Shown here in pieces: positions 37,220-45,975 of a DNA stretch of 64,000 nucleotides. The DNA lies in NCBI GenBank assembly GCA_902605035.1, contig CACLBB010000006.1, positions 1 to 64,000 of the forward strand, read 5' to 3'. Below the pieces are notes generated by a model. That model searched no databases. It was not told the DNA's origin and worked only from the letters and a program-made list of their open reading frames with translations. The stretch comes from an uncultured Pelagibacteraceae bacterium (GTDB lineage: Bacteria > Pseudomonadota > Alphaproteobacteria > Pelagibacterales > Pelagibacteraceae). Numbering within the stretch: the first letter of the stretch is position 1; each line of letters begins with the position of its first letter. A program made the translations under genes and the position numbers.

Positions 37220-38343
37220 TGAGTGAAGAAATAAAAAAAGGTTTGTTAGGAATTGTAGTTGATGAAACTACAATATCTCATGTAGTCCCTGAACTGAGTA
37301 CACTTACTTATCGTGGATACACTGTTCAAGAACTTTGCGATAAATGTGAATTTGAAGAAGTTGCTTATCTAGTTTTACATGGAGATTTACCTAATAAAAA
37401 ACAACTTAAAAAATTTATTAAAGAAGAGAGAACCGAAAGAAAACTTTCAAAACAAATCCTCAAAGACATCCAATCAATGCCTAAGAATGCTCACCCTATG
37501 GATGTTATAAGAACTTGTGTCAGTTTAATGGGCTTAGAAGATAAGGATACAAAAGATAATTCTCCTAAAGCAAATATGAGAAAAGCAATGAGAATATTTG
37601 CTAAAACCCCTACCGCTGTAGCGGCATATTTTAGATACCGAAAAGGTAAAAAAATTATATCTCCAAGTAAAAAGCTATCCTTTTCTGAAAATTTTTTCAA
37701 AATGATGTTTAACAAAGTTCCTGATAAAGAAATAGTAAGAGCTTTTGATATATCTTTAATTTTATATGCAGAACATAGTTTTAATGTATCAACTTTTACC
37801 GCAAGAACTATTACAAGTAGTTTATCTGATTTACATGGAGCAATTACCGGTGCGATCGCATCTTTAAAAGGACCACTACATGGTGGAGCTAATGAAGCGG
37901 TAATGCATATGATGAAAGAAATAGGAAAACCAGAAAAAGCAAAAGCTTGGATCGAAAATGCTTTAGCAAAGAAAAAAGTTGTTATGGGATTTGGTCATAG
38001 AGTCTATAGAACTGGGGACTCTAGAGTTCCAACTATGAAACACTATATGTTTAAAGTTGCAAAGCTTTTGAAAAAAGAAAAATATCCAAAAATGTATGAA
38101 ATTTTGGAAAAGGTAATGATAGCTAAAAAAAATATTCATCCTAACGTAGATTTTCCTTGTGGACCTACCTATTACATGATGGGTATTGATATAGATTTTT
38201 ATACGCCAATATTTGTAATGTCACGTATTACTGGTTGGTCAGCTCATATTATGGAGCAACATGCTTCAAATAAGTTAATTAGACCACTGTCTAAGTATAA
38301 AGGTAAAGAAGTTAGAGAAGTAATGTTGTTAAATCAGAGATAA
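37219..38343 (+). CDS. prpC: 2-methylcitrate synthase
   Basis: A 374-residue enzyme of the citrate synthase family. KKGLLGIVVDETTISHVVPELSTLTYRGYTVQELC fits the short PrpC type, HSFNVSTFTARTITSS and GPLHGGANEAVMHMM carry catalytic histidines, and GFGHRVYRTGDSR is the CoA and oxaloacetate site. PrpC condenses propionyl-CoA with oxaloacetate. The pairing with prpB decides this name over citrate synthase. It ends 17 nt from the convergent potC-like gene. Confidence 0.92.
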   Translation: MSEEIKKGLLGIVVDETTISHVVPELSTLTYRGYTVQELCDKCEFEEVAYLVLHGDLPNKKQLKKFIKEERTERKLSKQILKDIQSMPKNAHPMDVIRTCVSLMGLEDKDTKDNSPKANMRKAMRIFAKTPTAVAAYFRYRKGKKIISPSKKLSFSENFFKMMFNKVPDKEIVRAFDISLILYAEHSFNVSTFTARTITSSLSDLHGAITGAIASLKGPLHGGANEAVMHMMKEIGKPEKAKAWIENALAKKKVVMGFGHRVYRTGDSRVPTMKHYMFKVAKLLKKEKYPKMYEILEKVMIAKKNIHPNVDFPCGPTYYMMGIDIDFYTPIFVMSRITGWSAHIMEQHASNKLIRPLSKYKGKEVREVMLLNQR

Positions 38344-38359
38344 GGATTAATAGAAATAA

Positions 38360-39214
38360 TTATCTTCTAATTCCTCTTATTCTTTCAGATCTTCTTCTTA
38401 AAAGTTCAGCAGCAACCAAAACTAATGTAGAAAGAAGTATTAAACAAGTCGCAACAGATAATATGGTAGGACTTAATTGTTCTCTTAAACCAGTCCACAT
38501 TTGAACTGGAATAGTAGTATTATCTAAACCTGCTAAAAATAATACAATTACAACTTCATCAAAAGAAGTAACGAAAGCAAATAAAGCACCAGATATAACA
38601 CCGGGCAAGATTAATGGTAAAGTTATTTTTATAAAAGTATTTACAGGATTACTTCCAAGACTTGCTGCTGCCCTGGTTACACTGTGATCAAAACCGGAAA
38701 GAGTTGCTGTAACTGTAATTACCACAAAAGGAGTTCCTAATATAATATGAGCTAACACTATTCCTGTGTGAGTTGCTGCTAAGCCTGCTTTAGCCATAAA
38801 AAAGAAAATTGCTACTCCAGAAATAATTAAAGGAACAATCATTGGAGAAATTAAGGTTGCCATTATTATTCCTTTATAAGGCATGTATCTGCTACTCAAA
38901 CCTAATGCAGCAACTGTTCCTAAAATAACAGCACCAATTGTTGCAAATATTGCTATAAAGAAACTATTTTTTGCCGCTAATCCCCAAGGATTTTTAGTTC
39001 CATAAACCATATCCTTATACCATCTTAAAGAGAAAGCATCTGGGTCTAGTCTCTTCATACCGTCAGTTATTACTAAAAATTCTTCTGCATTAAACGAAAG
39101 TGGAAAAATTACAAATAAAGGAGCAATTAAAAAGAAAAAAACACATCCACAAATAAATAGATAAACGTAATGCCATATTCTATAATGTGGTTCTGTATAT
39201 TTTGGTAAACCCAT
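38360..39214 (-). CDS. ABC transporter permease, polyamine type (PotC-like)
   Basis: A 284-residue inner-membrane permease. The first helix (YLFICGCVFFFLIAPLFVIFPLSF) begins near residue 15, and the EAA loop reads HSVTRAAASLGSNPVNTFIKITLPLILPG, in line with spermidine/putrescine permeases. The C-terminus is arginine-rich (ELLRRRSERIRGIRR). Only two bases separate it from the PotB-like gene. It is the last gene of the four-gene operon. Confidence 0.88.
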   Translation of the reverse strand: MGLPKYTEPHYRIWHYVYLFICGCVFFFLIAPLFVIFPLSFNAEEFLVITDGMKRLDPDAFSLRWYKDMVYGTKNPWGLAAKNSFFIAIFATIGAVILGTVAALGLSSRYMPYKGIIMATLISPMIVPLIISGVAIFFFMAKAGLAATHTGIVLAHIILGTPFVVITVTATLSGFDHSVTRAAASLGSNPVNTFIKITLPLILPGVISGALFAFVTSFDEVVIVLFLAGLDNTTIPVQMWTGLREQLSPTILSVATCLILLSTLVLVAAELLRRRSERIRGIRR

Positions 39215-39216
39215 AA

Positions 39217-40470
39217 TTATCCTAATTTAATATTATCTATCCCAACTAATTTGTTATAAATCCAGTAAATTGCAAGAACACCTGCTAATAACATCAGCCC
39301 CATAGCAGATGCAAAGCTCCAATCCAAAGTAGACTTCATATGATATGCAATCATATTGCTAATAAGAGTTCCTGATGCACCACCTACTAATTCAGGAGTA
39401 ATGTAGTAGCCAATCGCAAGAATAAATACTAAAAGGGAACCTGCCCCTATACCTGGGATGGTTAATGGAAAGTATACCTTCCAAAATGTAATAAACGGTG
39501 TTCCACCAAGAGATTTTCCAGCTCTAACTAGGCTAGGAGATATTGTCTTCATAACACTATACAGCGGTAAAACCATAAATGGTAAGAGAATTTGGGTCAT
39601 TGCAATATAAGTCCCAGTTTCATTATACATCATAACTAATCTCTTATCGTCAGCTACTAAACCTGTCCAAACTAAAAAGTCATTAACTACTCCCTGTTGT
39701 TGAAGTAAAATCATCCAACTTGCAGTCCTGACTAACAATGAAGTCCAAAAAGGAAGAAGAACACAAATCATTAATAAATTACTATATTTCATTGGAAGAG
39801 TAGCTAATAAATGTGCAATCGGGTAGGCCATTAAAAAACAAAATAGAGTGACAAAAAAAGCTATTTTTAGCGTTCTAACCCATAATTTTTTATAAATTCT
39901 TCGATCCTCTTCAACTTGAACGAATTTTCCTTCTTCATTTTGATACATATCAACACCTTTCAAGTATTTTGAATAAGAATAAGAAGGTGCGCGTCTTTTA
40001 ATTGCTCTCCAGTATTCAACGTCGGCCCATCTTTCATGAACTCCCATGATTTGTTCTTTGTAATTTCCTTCTTCAAAGGATTTAGATTTTCGTCTTAATT
40101 TTTTAATAATGCTTTTAAAACCATTTTTTTCATAATTAAGTTGAGTTGATAACTTTCCTTCTTTCTCTTCCTCAATTAATTTTTGAAAATCAATATAAAA
40201 AGCCTCAAATACTTCCTCAGAAGGAAGTTCTTTTCCATCCCATTTCTCCATAGCAATAAATGTTTTTGGAAGAGCATTGGTAACCATACGGTCATCGACG
40301 CTATTGAATAACATTCCAATAATAGGAGATATATAAACTATTAATAAAAATAATAATAAAGGTGCAACAAGAAGAAATGCTTTAAATTTATTTCTTCTTT
40401 CAACTTTTTTAAGGCTTACCTCTAAAGGTATGCCATCAGTTGTTAAAATTTGTTGTGTTTCACTACTCAT
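39217..40470 (-). CDS. ABC transporter permease, polyamine type (PotB-like) with large insert
   Basis: A 417-residue permease. Helix 1 (FKAFLLVAPLLLFLLIVYISPIIGMLF, residues about 29-55) is followed by a charged stretch of about 130 residues (DDRMVTNALPKTFIAM to YQNEEGKFVQVEEDRR) that should face the periplasm. The core permease with EAA loop SLVRAGKSLGGTPFITFWKVYFPLTIPG follows. E. coli PotB is about 275-285 residues and lacks most of this. The segment may contact the binding protein. It starts ten bases past a terminator-like hairpin. Confidence 0.87.
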   Translation of the reverse strand: MSSETQQILTTDGIPLEVSLKKVERRNKFKAFLLVAPLLLFLLIVYISPIIGMLFNSVDDRMVTNALPKTFIAMEKWDGKELPSEEVFEAFYIDFQKLIEEEKEGKLSTQLNYEKNGFKSIIKKLRRKSKSFEEGNYKEQIMGVHERWADVEYWRAIKRRAPSYSYSKYLKGVDMYQNEEGKFVQVEEDRRIYKKLWVRTLKIAFFVTLFCFLMAYPIAHLLATLPMKYSNLLMICVLLPFWTSLLVRTASWMILLQQQGVVNDFLVWTGLVADDKRLVMMYNETGTYIAMTQILLPFMVLPLYSVMKTISPSLVRAGKSLGGTPFITFWKVYFPLTIPGIGAGSLLVFILAIGYYITPELVGGASGTLISNMIAYHMKSTLDWSFASAMGLMLLAGVLAIYWIYNKLVGIDNIKLG

Positions 40471-40480
40471 AAATAAAAAG

Positions 40481-40503
40481 GGCGGTTAGTTAATAACCGC
40501 CCT
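40481..40503 (-). terminator. Intra-operon terminator-like hairpin
   Basis: On the minus-strand transcript GGGCGGTTA pairs with TAACCGCCC across a 5-base loop, and TTTTTATTT follows directly. This is the classical intrinsic-terminator form. It lies between the binding-protein stop (40539) and the permease start (40470), so it probably works as a partial terminator or as a 3'-end protector that keeps binding-protein mRNA in excess. Confidence 0.85.
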
Positions 40504-40538
40504 AAATTTAATATATTATCAAAGTCTTTTAAAGTTAA

Positions 40539-41657
40539 TTAAAGACCAGACTTCATTGCTTCCCATTTTTCACCAATTTCTGAACCGTTGTCAGCCCAAA
40601 ATAATGGATCGATTAGGATATAGCTTTTTGTATTGTTTGGATGAGTTGGCATTTGAGTCATCATGTTTGTTTTACCATCTTTATACCAAGGCTCACCTTT
40701 TTCAATAATTTTAAGAGAAGATTTTCTCCAAGGTGCATAAGCAATATATTTAGCTGAACCAGCTAAACCTTCTGCGCTCGTCATTTGAGCAATTGCTTTC
40801 ATAGCATCAGCCTCGTTTGGTCCGCCCTTAACAACTACCATGTACTGGTAATCTAAACCTTGAGCATCCCATACTTGTTTTAATGGTGCGCCTTCTCCAA
40901 CTTCAGCGTTAAAGAATCTACCATTCCAACCTGTCGCCATTACAACTTCGCCCTGCATAAGTAGTTCAGGTGGTTTTGCACCAGCTGACCAAAATACGCA
41001 TCCACCATTTGGATCTTTACATAAAGCTTCAACTTTTTTAATTGCAGCATCTAGATCCTTGGCTTTTGAAAGTTTTTTGTAGATATTTTTTCCACCTTTA
41101 CCTGGCTTAGTGCCTGATGCAGCTACTGCCATTTCTATATTGTGCATAGCTGATTTATAGATACCTCTTTTTCCAGGAAATTTTTTAGTGTCAAAGAAAT
41201 CTTTTATTGTTTTTGGTTTAGTGCTTCCGATTTTTGAGTCGTTATAAGCATAAGTCCAAGAATATAAAATATTTCCTACAGCACATTCACTTGGCATTGA
41301 CGTAAAGAAATCTTTGCTAGCTTTAGTTCCATCTGGAGCTGCTGGAAAGTCTTTGTCAAAATCAAATTTTACGAATAGACCTTCGTCACATCCATTGATA
41401 GTGTCCATAGCGAAAACATCTATGATGTCCCAAGTAATTTTACCTGCTGCTTTTTGAGCTTTAATTTCAGATAATCCACCTGAATAGTCTACCCAATTAA
41501 TAGGTATACCTAATTTTTTCGCAGTTGGATCACCATACCCTAGTTTTTGACTTTCAGTATATGCTCCTCCCCATGATGCAACAGTAACCGCATATGATGA
41601 AGTAGAAACTGATACAGCAAAAGCTAAGGCTAATATTAGTTTACTTAATTTTCTCAT
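40539..41657 (-). CDS. ABC transporter binding protein, polyamine type (PotD/PotF-like)
   Basis: A 372-residue periplasmic binding protein. The signal peptide is MRKLSKLILALAFAVSVSTSSYA; the mature start VTVASWGGAYTESQKL and later WDIIDVFAMDTINGCDEGLF, NILYSWTYAYND and ALCKDPNGGCVFWSAGA fit the extracellular family of PotD-like proteins. Four cysteines may form disulphides. The ligand is a polyamine or another small nitrogen compound; I cannot decide. A strong GGAGG lies just upstream of the ATG. Confidence 0.87.
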   Translation of the reverse strand: MRKLSKLILALAFAVSVSTSSYAVTVASWGGAYTESQKLGYGDPTAKKLGIPINWVDYSGGLSEIKAQKAAGKITWDIIDVFAMDTINGCDEGLFVKFDFDKDFPAAPDGTKASKDFFTSMPSECAVGNILYSWTYAYNDSKIGSTKPKTIKDFFDTKKFPGKRGIYKSAMHNIEMAVAASGTKPGKGGKNIYKKLSKAKDLDAAIKKVEALCKDPNGGCVFWSAGAKPPELLMQGEVVMATGWNGRFFNAEVGEGAPLKQVWDAQGLDYQYMVVVKGGPNEADAMKAIAQMTSAEGLAGSAKYIAYAPWRKSSLKIIEKGEPWYKDGKTNMMTQMPTHPNNTKSYILIDPLFWADNGSEIGEKWEAMKSGL

Positions 41658-41660
41658 TAT

Positions 41661-41665
41661 TCCTC
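41661..41665 (-). promoter_or_regulatory. Strong Shine-Dalgarno of the polyamine-type binding protein
   Basis: GGAGG lies just upstream of the ATG at 41657. As with the other binding-protein gene near 8283, it stands out against the weak or missing sites of most neighbours. Confidence 0.65.
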
Positions 41666-41773
41666 CGTTTAAACGTTTTTTATATTTTTATTACAACAAG
41701 TAAAAAAATTTAAGTCAACCTCTCATTTAGTGAAAATATCAATAATATTTAATAATATTTGAATGAATCAATC

Positions 41774-42868
41774 TCAGATTGATTTTAAATCTAACGCTCT
41801 GGCATCATTGCTATTCCAACCGACGTTTATTTCATTGCCTCTTTTAATGTCCATTCTAGCTGAACTGTTTGGAACTTTTAAAATGAATTCTTTATTACCT
41901 AATAAGTTTAATCTTACTCTAGCATGATCTCCATGATAAATAATTTCTTCTATTTTTCCTTTATATTTATTATCCATTTTTTCTTCAGGATCTATTATTG
42001 CTCTTTCAGGCCTTAAAGAGACTTTTGTTTTTTCTCCTTTAGATTTAACTTTAATAGGATTGGATATTATTTCAGCACCAGTCGCTAATTTGACTTTACA
42101 TTTTCCTTCAGCAATATCTGTAACCTCGCCTGAGAAGGTATTTGTTTCACCTATAAACTCTGCTACAAATGAATTTACCGGTTCTTCATATAGTTTATCA
42201 GGATTGGATAATTGTTGAACTTTACCGTCATTAAAAACTGCAATTCTTGTAGACATTGTTAGAGCTTCACTTTGATCATGGGTAACATACACAACCGTTA
42301 CACCAATATTTTCATGAATATGCTTAATCTCATATTGCATACTTTCTCTTAAATTTTTATCTAAAGCTCCTAAAGGTTCATCCATTAATACTAATTGGGG
42401 ATCAAATACTAAAGATCGAGCCACGGCGACTCTTTGTTGTTGACCTCCTGATAATTGATTAGGCATTCTTTTTTCAAATCCAGATAAAGAGACCATGGAT
42501 AACGCCTTATCTATTTTATTATCTATTTCATCTTTAGAGAATTTTCTTACTTTTAATGGGAAAGCCAAATTTTCATAAACTGTAAGATGGGGAAACAATG
42601 CATAATTTTGAAAAACCATGCCTATTCCTCTTTTATGCGGTGGTATTCTTGAAATTGGTTTTGAATCTAAATAAATTTCCCCATTAGTTGGTGTTTCAAA
42701 GCCAGCTAACATCATTAAGCAAGTAGTCTTTCCAGATCCCGAAGGACCGAGCATGGTAATAAATTCACCTTCATTAATGTCTAGATTTAAGTCTTTAACA
42801 ACTAGAGTTTTTCCATCGTAACTTTTATCTACTTTGTCAAACTTTACAAAGCTTTTTGAGGAACTCAT
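41774..42868 (-). CDS. ABC transporter ATPase, polyamine type (PotA-like)
   Basis: A 364-residue ATPase. Walker A GPSGSGKTT, Q-loop MVFQNYALFPH, signature LSGGQQQR, Walker B LVLMDEP and switch histidine YVTHDQSEAL are all intact. The C-terminal TOBE domain holds SLRPERAII and KIEEIIYHGDHARVRL. It is the first gene of the ATPase-binding protein-permease-permease operon, with 116 bp before the binding protein, enough for an internal promoter. A small 8-bp hairpin overlaps its stop codon. Confidence 0.92.
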   Translation of the reverse strand: MSSSKSFVKFDKVDKSYDGKTLVVKDLNLDINEGEFITMLGPSGSGKTTCLMMLAGFETPTNGEIYLDSKPISRIPPHKRGIGMVFQNYALFPHLTVYENLAFPLKVRKFSKDEIDNKIDKALSMVSLSGFEKRMPNQLSGGQQQRVAVARSLVFDPQLVLMDEPLGALDKNLRESMQYEIKHIHENIGVTVVYVTHDQSEALTMSTRIAVFNDGKVQQLSNPDKLYEEPVNSFVAEFIGETNTFSGEVTDIAEGKCKVKLATGAEIISNPIKVKSKGEKTKVSLRPERAIIDPEEKMDNKYKGKIEEIIYHGDHARVRLNLLGNKEFILKVPNSSARMDIKRGNEINVGWNSNDARALDLKSI

Positions 42869-42934
42869 AATTTTTATAGTATAAAAGCACTTGTAAAAAT
42901 TTATTTCAAGGTCTTTTTAGAGATATAATGTTGT

Positions 42935-43327
42935 TTATTTACATTTTTTGCACAAGCCAAAAAACTCTAAATTGAATCTTTTAAATTTCATGCCTTTTTT
43001 CTCGTTGAATTTGGATAAATATTTTGAAAGTTTTTCGTCACTAATTTCATCAACTATTTCACAACTTTCACATATTGAAAAAGCAGTAGCTTTTGAAACT
43101 TCACAATTAGAATTTTTACAAGCAACAAAAGCATTTTTGCTTTCAATTTTATGAATTTTTCCTGCTTCAATTAATTTATCAAGCGCTCTATAAATTTGTT
43201 GAGGGGCATTAATGCCCTTTTTTTGAACATTGAATAAAATTGAATATGCCTTTAAAGGACCTTTGGCTTTTTCAATAATATCAAGTACTATTTGTTGATT
43301 TTTAGAGAATGTTTGTGTTTGCGCCAT
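42935..43327 (-). CDS. zur: Fur-family zinc-responsive regulator
   Basis: A 130-residue Fur superfamily repressor. A winged-helix part (FSKNQQIVLDIIEKAKGPLKAYSILFNVQKKGINAPQQIYRALDKLIEAG) precedes a metal-binding half with cysteine pairs (CKNSNC, CESC, CKKC). The ending FEFFGLCKKCK-like GLCKKCK is typical of structural zinc sites. Its position after znuC and znuB, and two Zur-box palindromes before znuC and znuA, support zinc rather than iron sensing. I use the ATG at 43327 (MAQTQTFSKN); the track starts five codons earlier. Confidence 0.88.
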   Translation of the reverse strand: MAQTQTFSKNQQIVLDIIEKAKGPLKAYSILFNVQKKGINAPQQIYRALDKLIEAGKIHKIESKNAFVACKNSNCEVSKATAFSICESCEIVDEISDEKLSKYLSKFNEKKGMKFKRFNLEFFGLCKKCK

Positions 43328-43349
43328 AATTAATTTTAACAACTCATAT

Positions 43350-44153
43350 CTATTTTTTCAAATCAGAAAATTTCTTAGTCTTGATAAGTGTAATCAAAAA
43401 AAGTATTAAAGCAGCAGTAATAATTGATGGGCCTGATGCGGTATTAAACTCTAAAGATGACAATAATCCCATTAAAACTGATAACAATCCTCCGAATACT
43501 GAGAAAATAACCATCTGTTTAGGATTATTAGAAATATTTCTTGCTAAGGCAGCAGGAATAATAAGCATACCTGTTATTAAAAGAAGCCCAACTATTTTTA
43601 TTGAAATAGCAATTATTGCTGCCATTAATATTGTGAATAATGCGTTATATCTATCTGGATTCATGCCTTCTGCCTTTGCTAAATCATAATTAATTGTTGA
43701 TGCAAATAAAGGTTTCCAAATAAATTTTAATATTATTAGAATAAAAGCCCCACCAACCCAAATAAATAATAAGTCCGTTTGATTGACTGCAAGTATATCC
43801 CCAAATAATAATCCCATTACATCAAATCTAATCGTTGTTAAAAATCCTACGATAACTAAACCTATTGCTAATGAAGAGTGTGCTAGTAAACCTAATAAGG
43901 CATCATTTGGTAAATTTGTTTTTGTTTGTAATTGAAGGAGAATGATTGCTAAAATTGAAGAGATTAAAAAAACCGAAAAAGCAATATTAAGTTCAAATAC
44001 TAAAGCCATAGTTACACCTAATAAAGCTGAGTGTGCAAGTGTGCCCGCAAAAAATGACAGTCTTCTCCAAATTACAAAGCATCCCAGTGGACCTGTAATT
44101 AAAGCTATTCCAATTCCAGCAAGTAAAGCTCTTATAAAAAAGTCATCAAGCAT
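43350..44153 (-). CDS. znuB: Zinc ABC transporter permease
   Basis: A 267-residue membrane protein of the metal ABC-3 permease family, with about eight hydrophobic helices. GIGIALITGPLGCFVIWRRLSFFAGTLAHSALLGVTMA is the family start, and IKIVGLLLITGMLIIPAALARNISNNPKQM the conserved later part. It lies two bases after znuC and 22 nt before zur on the minus strand. Confidence 0.93.
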   Translation of the reverse strand: MLDDFFIRALLAGIGIALITGPLGCFVIWRRLSFFAGTLAHSALLGVTMALVFELNIAFSVFLISSILAIILLQLQTKTNLPNDALLGLLAHSSLAIGLVIVGFLTTIRFDVMGLLFGDILAVNQTDLLFIWVGGAFILIILKFIWKPLFASTINYDLAKAEGMNPDRYNALFTILMAAIIAISIKIVGLLLITGMLIIPAALARNISNNPKQMVIFSVFGGLLSVLMGLLSSLEFNTASGPSIITAALILFLITLIKTKKFSDLKK

Positions 44154-44154
44154 A

Positions 44155-44901
44155 TTATTTTTGATCTATTGTTCCGTCCTGAGAGTGAGTATGGTCGTGT
44201 TTATGTTCGTATAAAGATAAGATATTTGAAGCTCTATCACCGAACAATTCCTTATATTTGCTATCTTTAACAACATGTTGGGGTGTTCCAGAACAACAGA
44301 CATGTCCATTTAAGCATAATACAAAATCAGTAGCAGACATTACTACATGTAAATCATGTGAAATTAAAAGTATTCCACATTTCATTTTTTCTGAAATTTT
44401 TTTGATTAATTCATATAAAGCAATTTCACCTTTAAAATCAACACCTTGCACAGGCTCATCAAGAACTAATAATTCTGGTCTTTTAGAAATAGCTCTAGCT
44501 ATCAAAACTCTTTGAAACTCACCTCCAGATAAATTACTTAAACTTTTATTTATTAAATGCTCAACTCCTGTCAAATTTAAAGCAGAGTTAATTTGATCTT
44601 GAGTTAATTCTTCTGTCAAAGTCATGAAATCCAATACTCTAATTGGTAAGGTCCAATCTATTGAAATTTTTTGAGGCACATACCCTATTTTGTTAGTATA
44701 TGTTTTAACTTTACCATCTATCTTTTTATAAATACCAAGAGCAATTTTAGCCGTAGTTGATTTTCCAGAACCATTTGGACCAATTAGTGTAACTATTTCT
44801 CCTTGTTTAACCTCTAAAGAAACACCTCTTACTAAAGATTTTCCATTTACAGAAATCCCAACATTCTCAACTTTAAGTAGTGTCTTGTTATTATTAAGCA
44901 T
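44155..44901 (-). CDS. znuC: Zinc ABC transporter ATPase
   Basis: A 248-residue ATPase: Walker A GPNGSGKST, IGYVPQKISIDWTLPIRVLDFM, signature LSGGEFQR, Walker B LLVLDEP and LLISHDLHVVM. The histidine-rich C-terminus (YEHKHDHTHSQDG) may bind metal, as in other ZnuC proteins. First gene of znuC-znuB-zur, transcribed away from znuA under two Zur boxes. Confidence 0.94.
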   Translation of the reverse strand: MLNNNKTLLKVENVGISVNGKSLVRGVSLEVKQGEIVTLIGPNGSGKSTTAKIALGIYKKIDGKVKTYTNKIGYVPQKISIDWTLPIRVLDFMTLTEELTQDQINSALNLTGVEHLINKSLSNLSGGEFQRVLIARAISKRPELLVLDEPVQGVDFKGEIALYELIKKISEKMKCGILLISHDLHVVMSATDFVLCLNGHVCCSGTPQHVVKDSKYKELFGDRASNILSLYEHKHDHTHSQDGTIDQK

Positions 44902-44925
44902 AAATATATCTCTTGACCTTAAATA

Positions 44926-44940
44926 TGTTATATTATAACA
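44926..44940. promoter_or_regulatory. Zur box 1
   Basis: TGTTATATTATAACA is a perfect 7-1-7 palindrome and matches the known Zur operator core (TGTTATAnTATAACA). It lies between znuC and znuA. A TATAAT hexamer sits inside it on the minus strand, so bound repressor would block the polymerase. Confidence 0.9.
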
Positions 44941-44942
44941 AA

Positions 44943-44957
44943 CGTTATATTATAACA
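44943..44957. promoter_or_regulatory. Zur box 2
   Basis: CGTTATATTATAACA has 6-1-6 symmetry and differs from box 1 only in its first base. The centres are 17 bp apart, under two helical turns. The box ends two bases before the znuA ATG at 44960, so it overlaps the znuA translation start region. Confidence 0.87.
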
Positions 44958-44959
44958 CT

Positions 44960-45970
44960 ATGATAAACAAATTTTTAAAGCTTACAATTACTTTATTTTT
45001 TACATTTGCTTTAAATTTTTCTGCTAATGCAGATATTAAAGTTGTAGCCTCTATAAAACCTATACATTCATTAGCAAGTTATTTAATGGATGGAGTGGGC
45101 AAACCAGATTTAATTGTAGATGGGTATAATTCTCCACATGGATTTGCGTTAAAACCATCGCACGCTAAAATGTTGCAAAATGCTGATTTAGTATTTTGGG
45201 TTGGTGAAGACTTGGAAAGTTTTTTACAAAAACCGTTAAAATCAATAGCAAAAAAAGCTGAAAAAATTGAATTAATGGAAATCAAGGGATTAAATAAATT
45301 AGAATTTAGAGAAAGAAACATATTTGAAGGACATGATGATCATGGACATGACGAGCATAAAGAAGATGAACATAAAGAACATGGTCATAAAGAAGATAAA
45401 CACGATGAACATAAAGAACATGGTCATAAAGAAGATAAACACGATGACCATCATGAGCATGCTCATGGTGAACACGATCCACATATTTGGCTTGATCCAA
45501 TGAACGCAAAAGTAATTTTAAGTGAAATGGCAGAGCACCTAATTGAAAACGATCAAGAAAACTCATCTAAATATAAAGCTAATTTAAAAAAAGCGCACAA
45601 AGATTTAGACAAACTTACAAAAAAAGTAAAATCTGAGTTAAATAAAGATTTTAAATCAATTGTTTTTCACGACGCTTACCAATATTTTGAAAAAAGATTC
45701 GGTGTAAATATCTTAGGAGCTTTTACAGTAAACACAGATGTATTACCTGGTGCTGAACAATTATCTGAGATAAGAGAGGTAATTGAACATGAAAAAGTAA
45801 GTTGCGTTTTTTCTGAACCTCAATTTAACCCTGATATAATTAAAGCAGTAGCAAAAGATACAAATATTAAAACTGGAGTTATAGACCCATTAGGAGCTAC
45901 ACTAAATCCAGGAAAAACTTTGTATTTTGATTTAATTAAGAACATGTCTTCGTCTTTTAAAGGTTGTTAA
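44960..45970 (+). CDS. znuA: Zinc ABC transporter binding protein with histidine-rich loop
   Basis: A 336-residue periplasmic protein. Signal peptide residues about 1-24 (KFLKLTITLFFTFALNFSANA), then DIKVVASIKPIHSLASYLMDGVG with the first zinc histidine. A long acidic His-rich loop (residues about 119-175) contains two exact 13-residue HKEHGHKEDKHD(E/D) repeats and ends DPHIWLDP, holding the next ligand. VFHDAYQYFEKRFG carries a further histidine. Such loops buffer or hand over zinc. It is divergent from znuC and has no Shine-Dalgarno. Confidence 0.95.
   Translation: MINKFLKLTITLFFTFALNFSANADIKVVASIKPIHSLASYLMDGVGKPDLIVDGYNSPHGFALKPSHAKMLQNADLVFWVGEDLESFLQKPLKSIAKKAEKIELMEIKGLNKLEFRERNIFEGHDDHGHDEHKEDEHKEHGHKEDKHDEHKEHGHKEDKHDDHHEHAHGEHDPHIWLDPMNAKVILSEMAEHLIENDQENSSKYKANLKKAHKDLDKLTKKVKSELNKDFKSIVFHDAYQYFEKRFGVNILGAFTVNTDVLPGAEQLSEIREVIEHEKVSCVFSEPQFNPDIIKAVAKDTNIKTGVIDPLGATLNPGKTLYFDLIKNMSSSFKGC
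45371..45448 (+). repeat. 39-bp tandem repeat in the znuA His-rich loop
   Basis: Two adjacent 39-bp copies beginning 'cataaagaacatggtc' code for HKEHGHKEDKHDE and HKEHGHKEDKHDD. They are almost identical at the DNA level, so the loop length may vary between strains by slippage or unequal recombination. Confidence 0.9.
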
Positions 45971-45975
45971 TTATT

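Noticed and set aside
41766-41784. 8-bp hairpin aatcaatc-tca-gattgatt overlapping the potA-like stop
   Set aside because: It is weak and lacks a following T run on the transcript strand, so I do not call it a terminator.
45299-45566. Two minus-strand ORFs opposite the ZnuA histidine-rich loop
   Set aside because: They are shadow frames of the repetitive codons, with no family resemblance.
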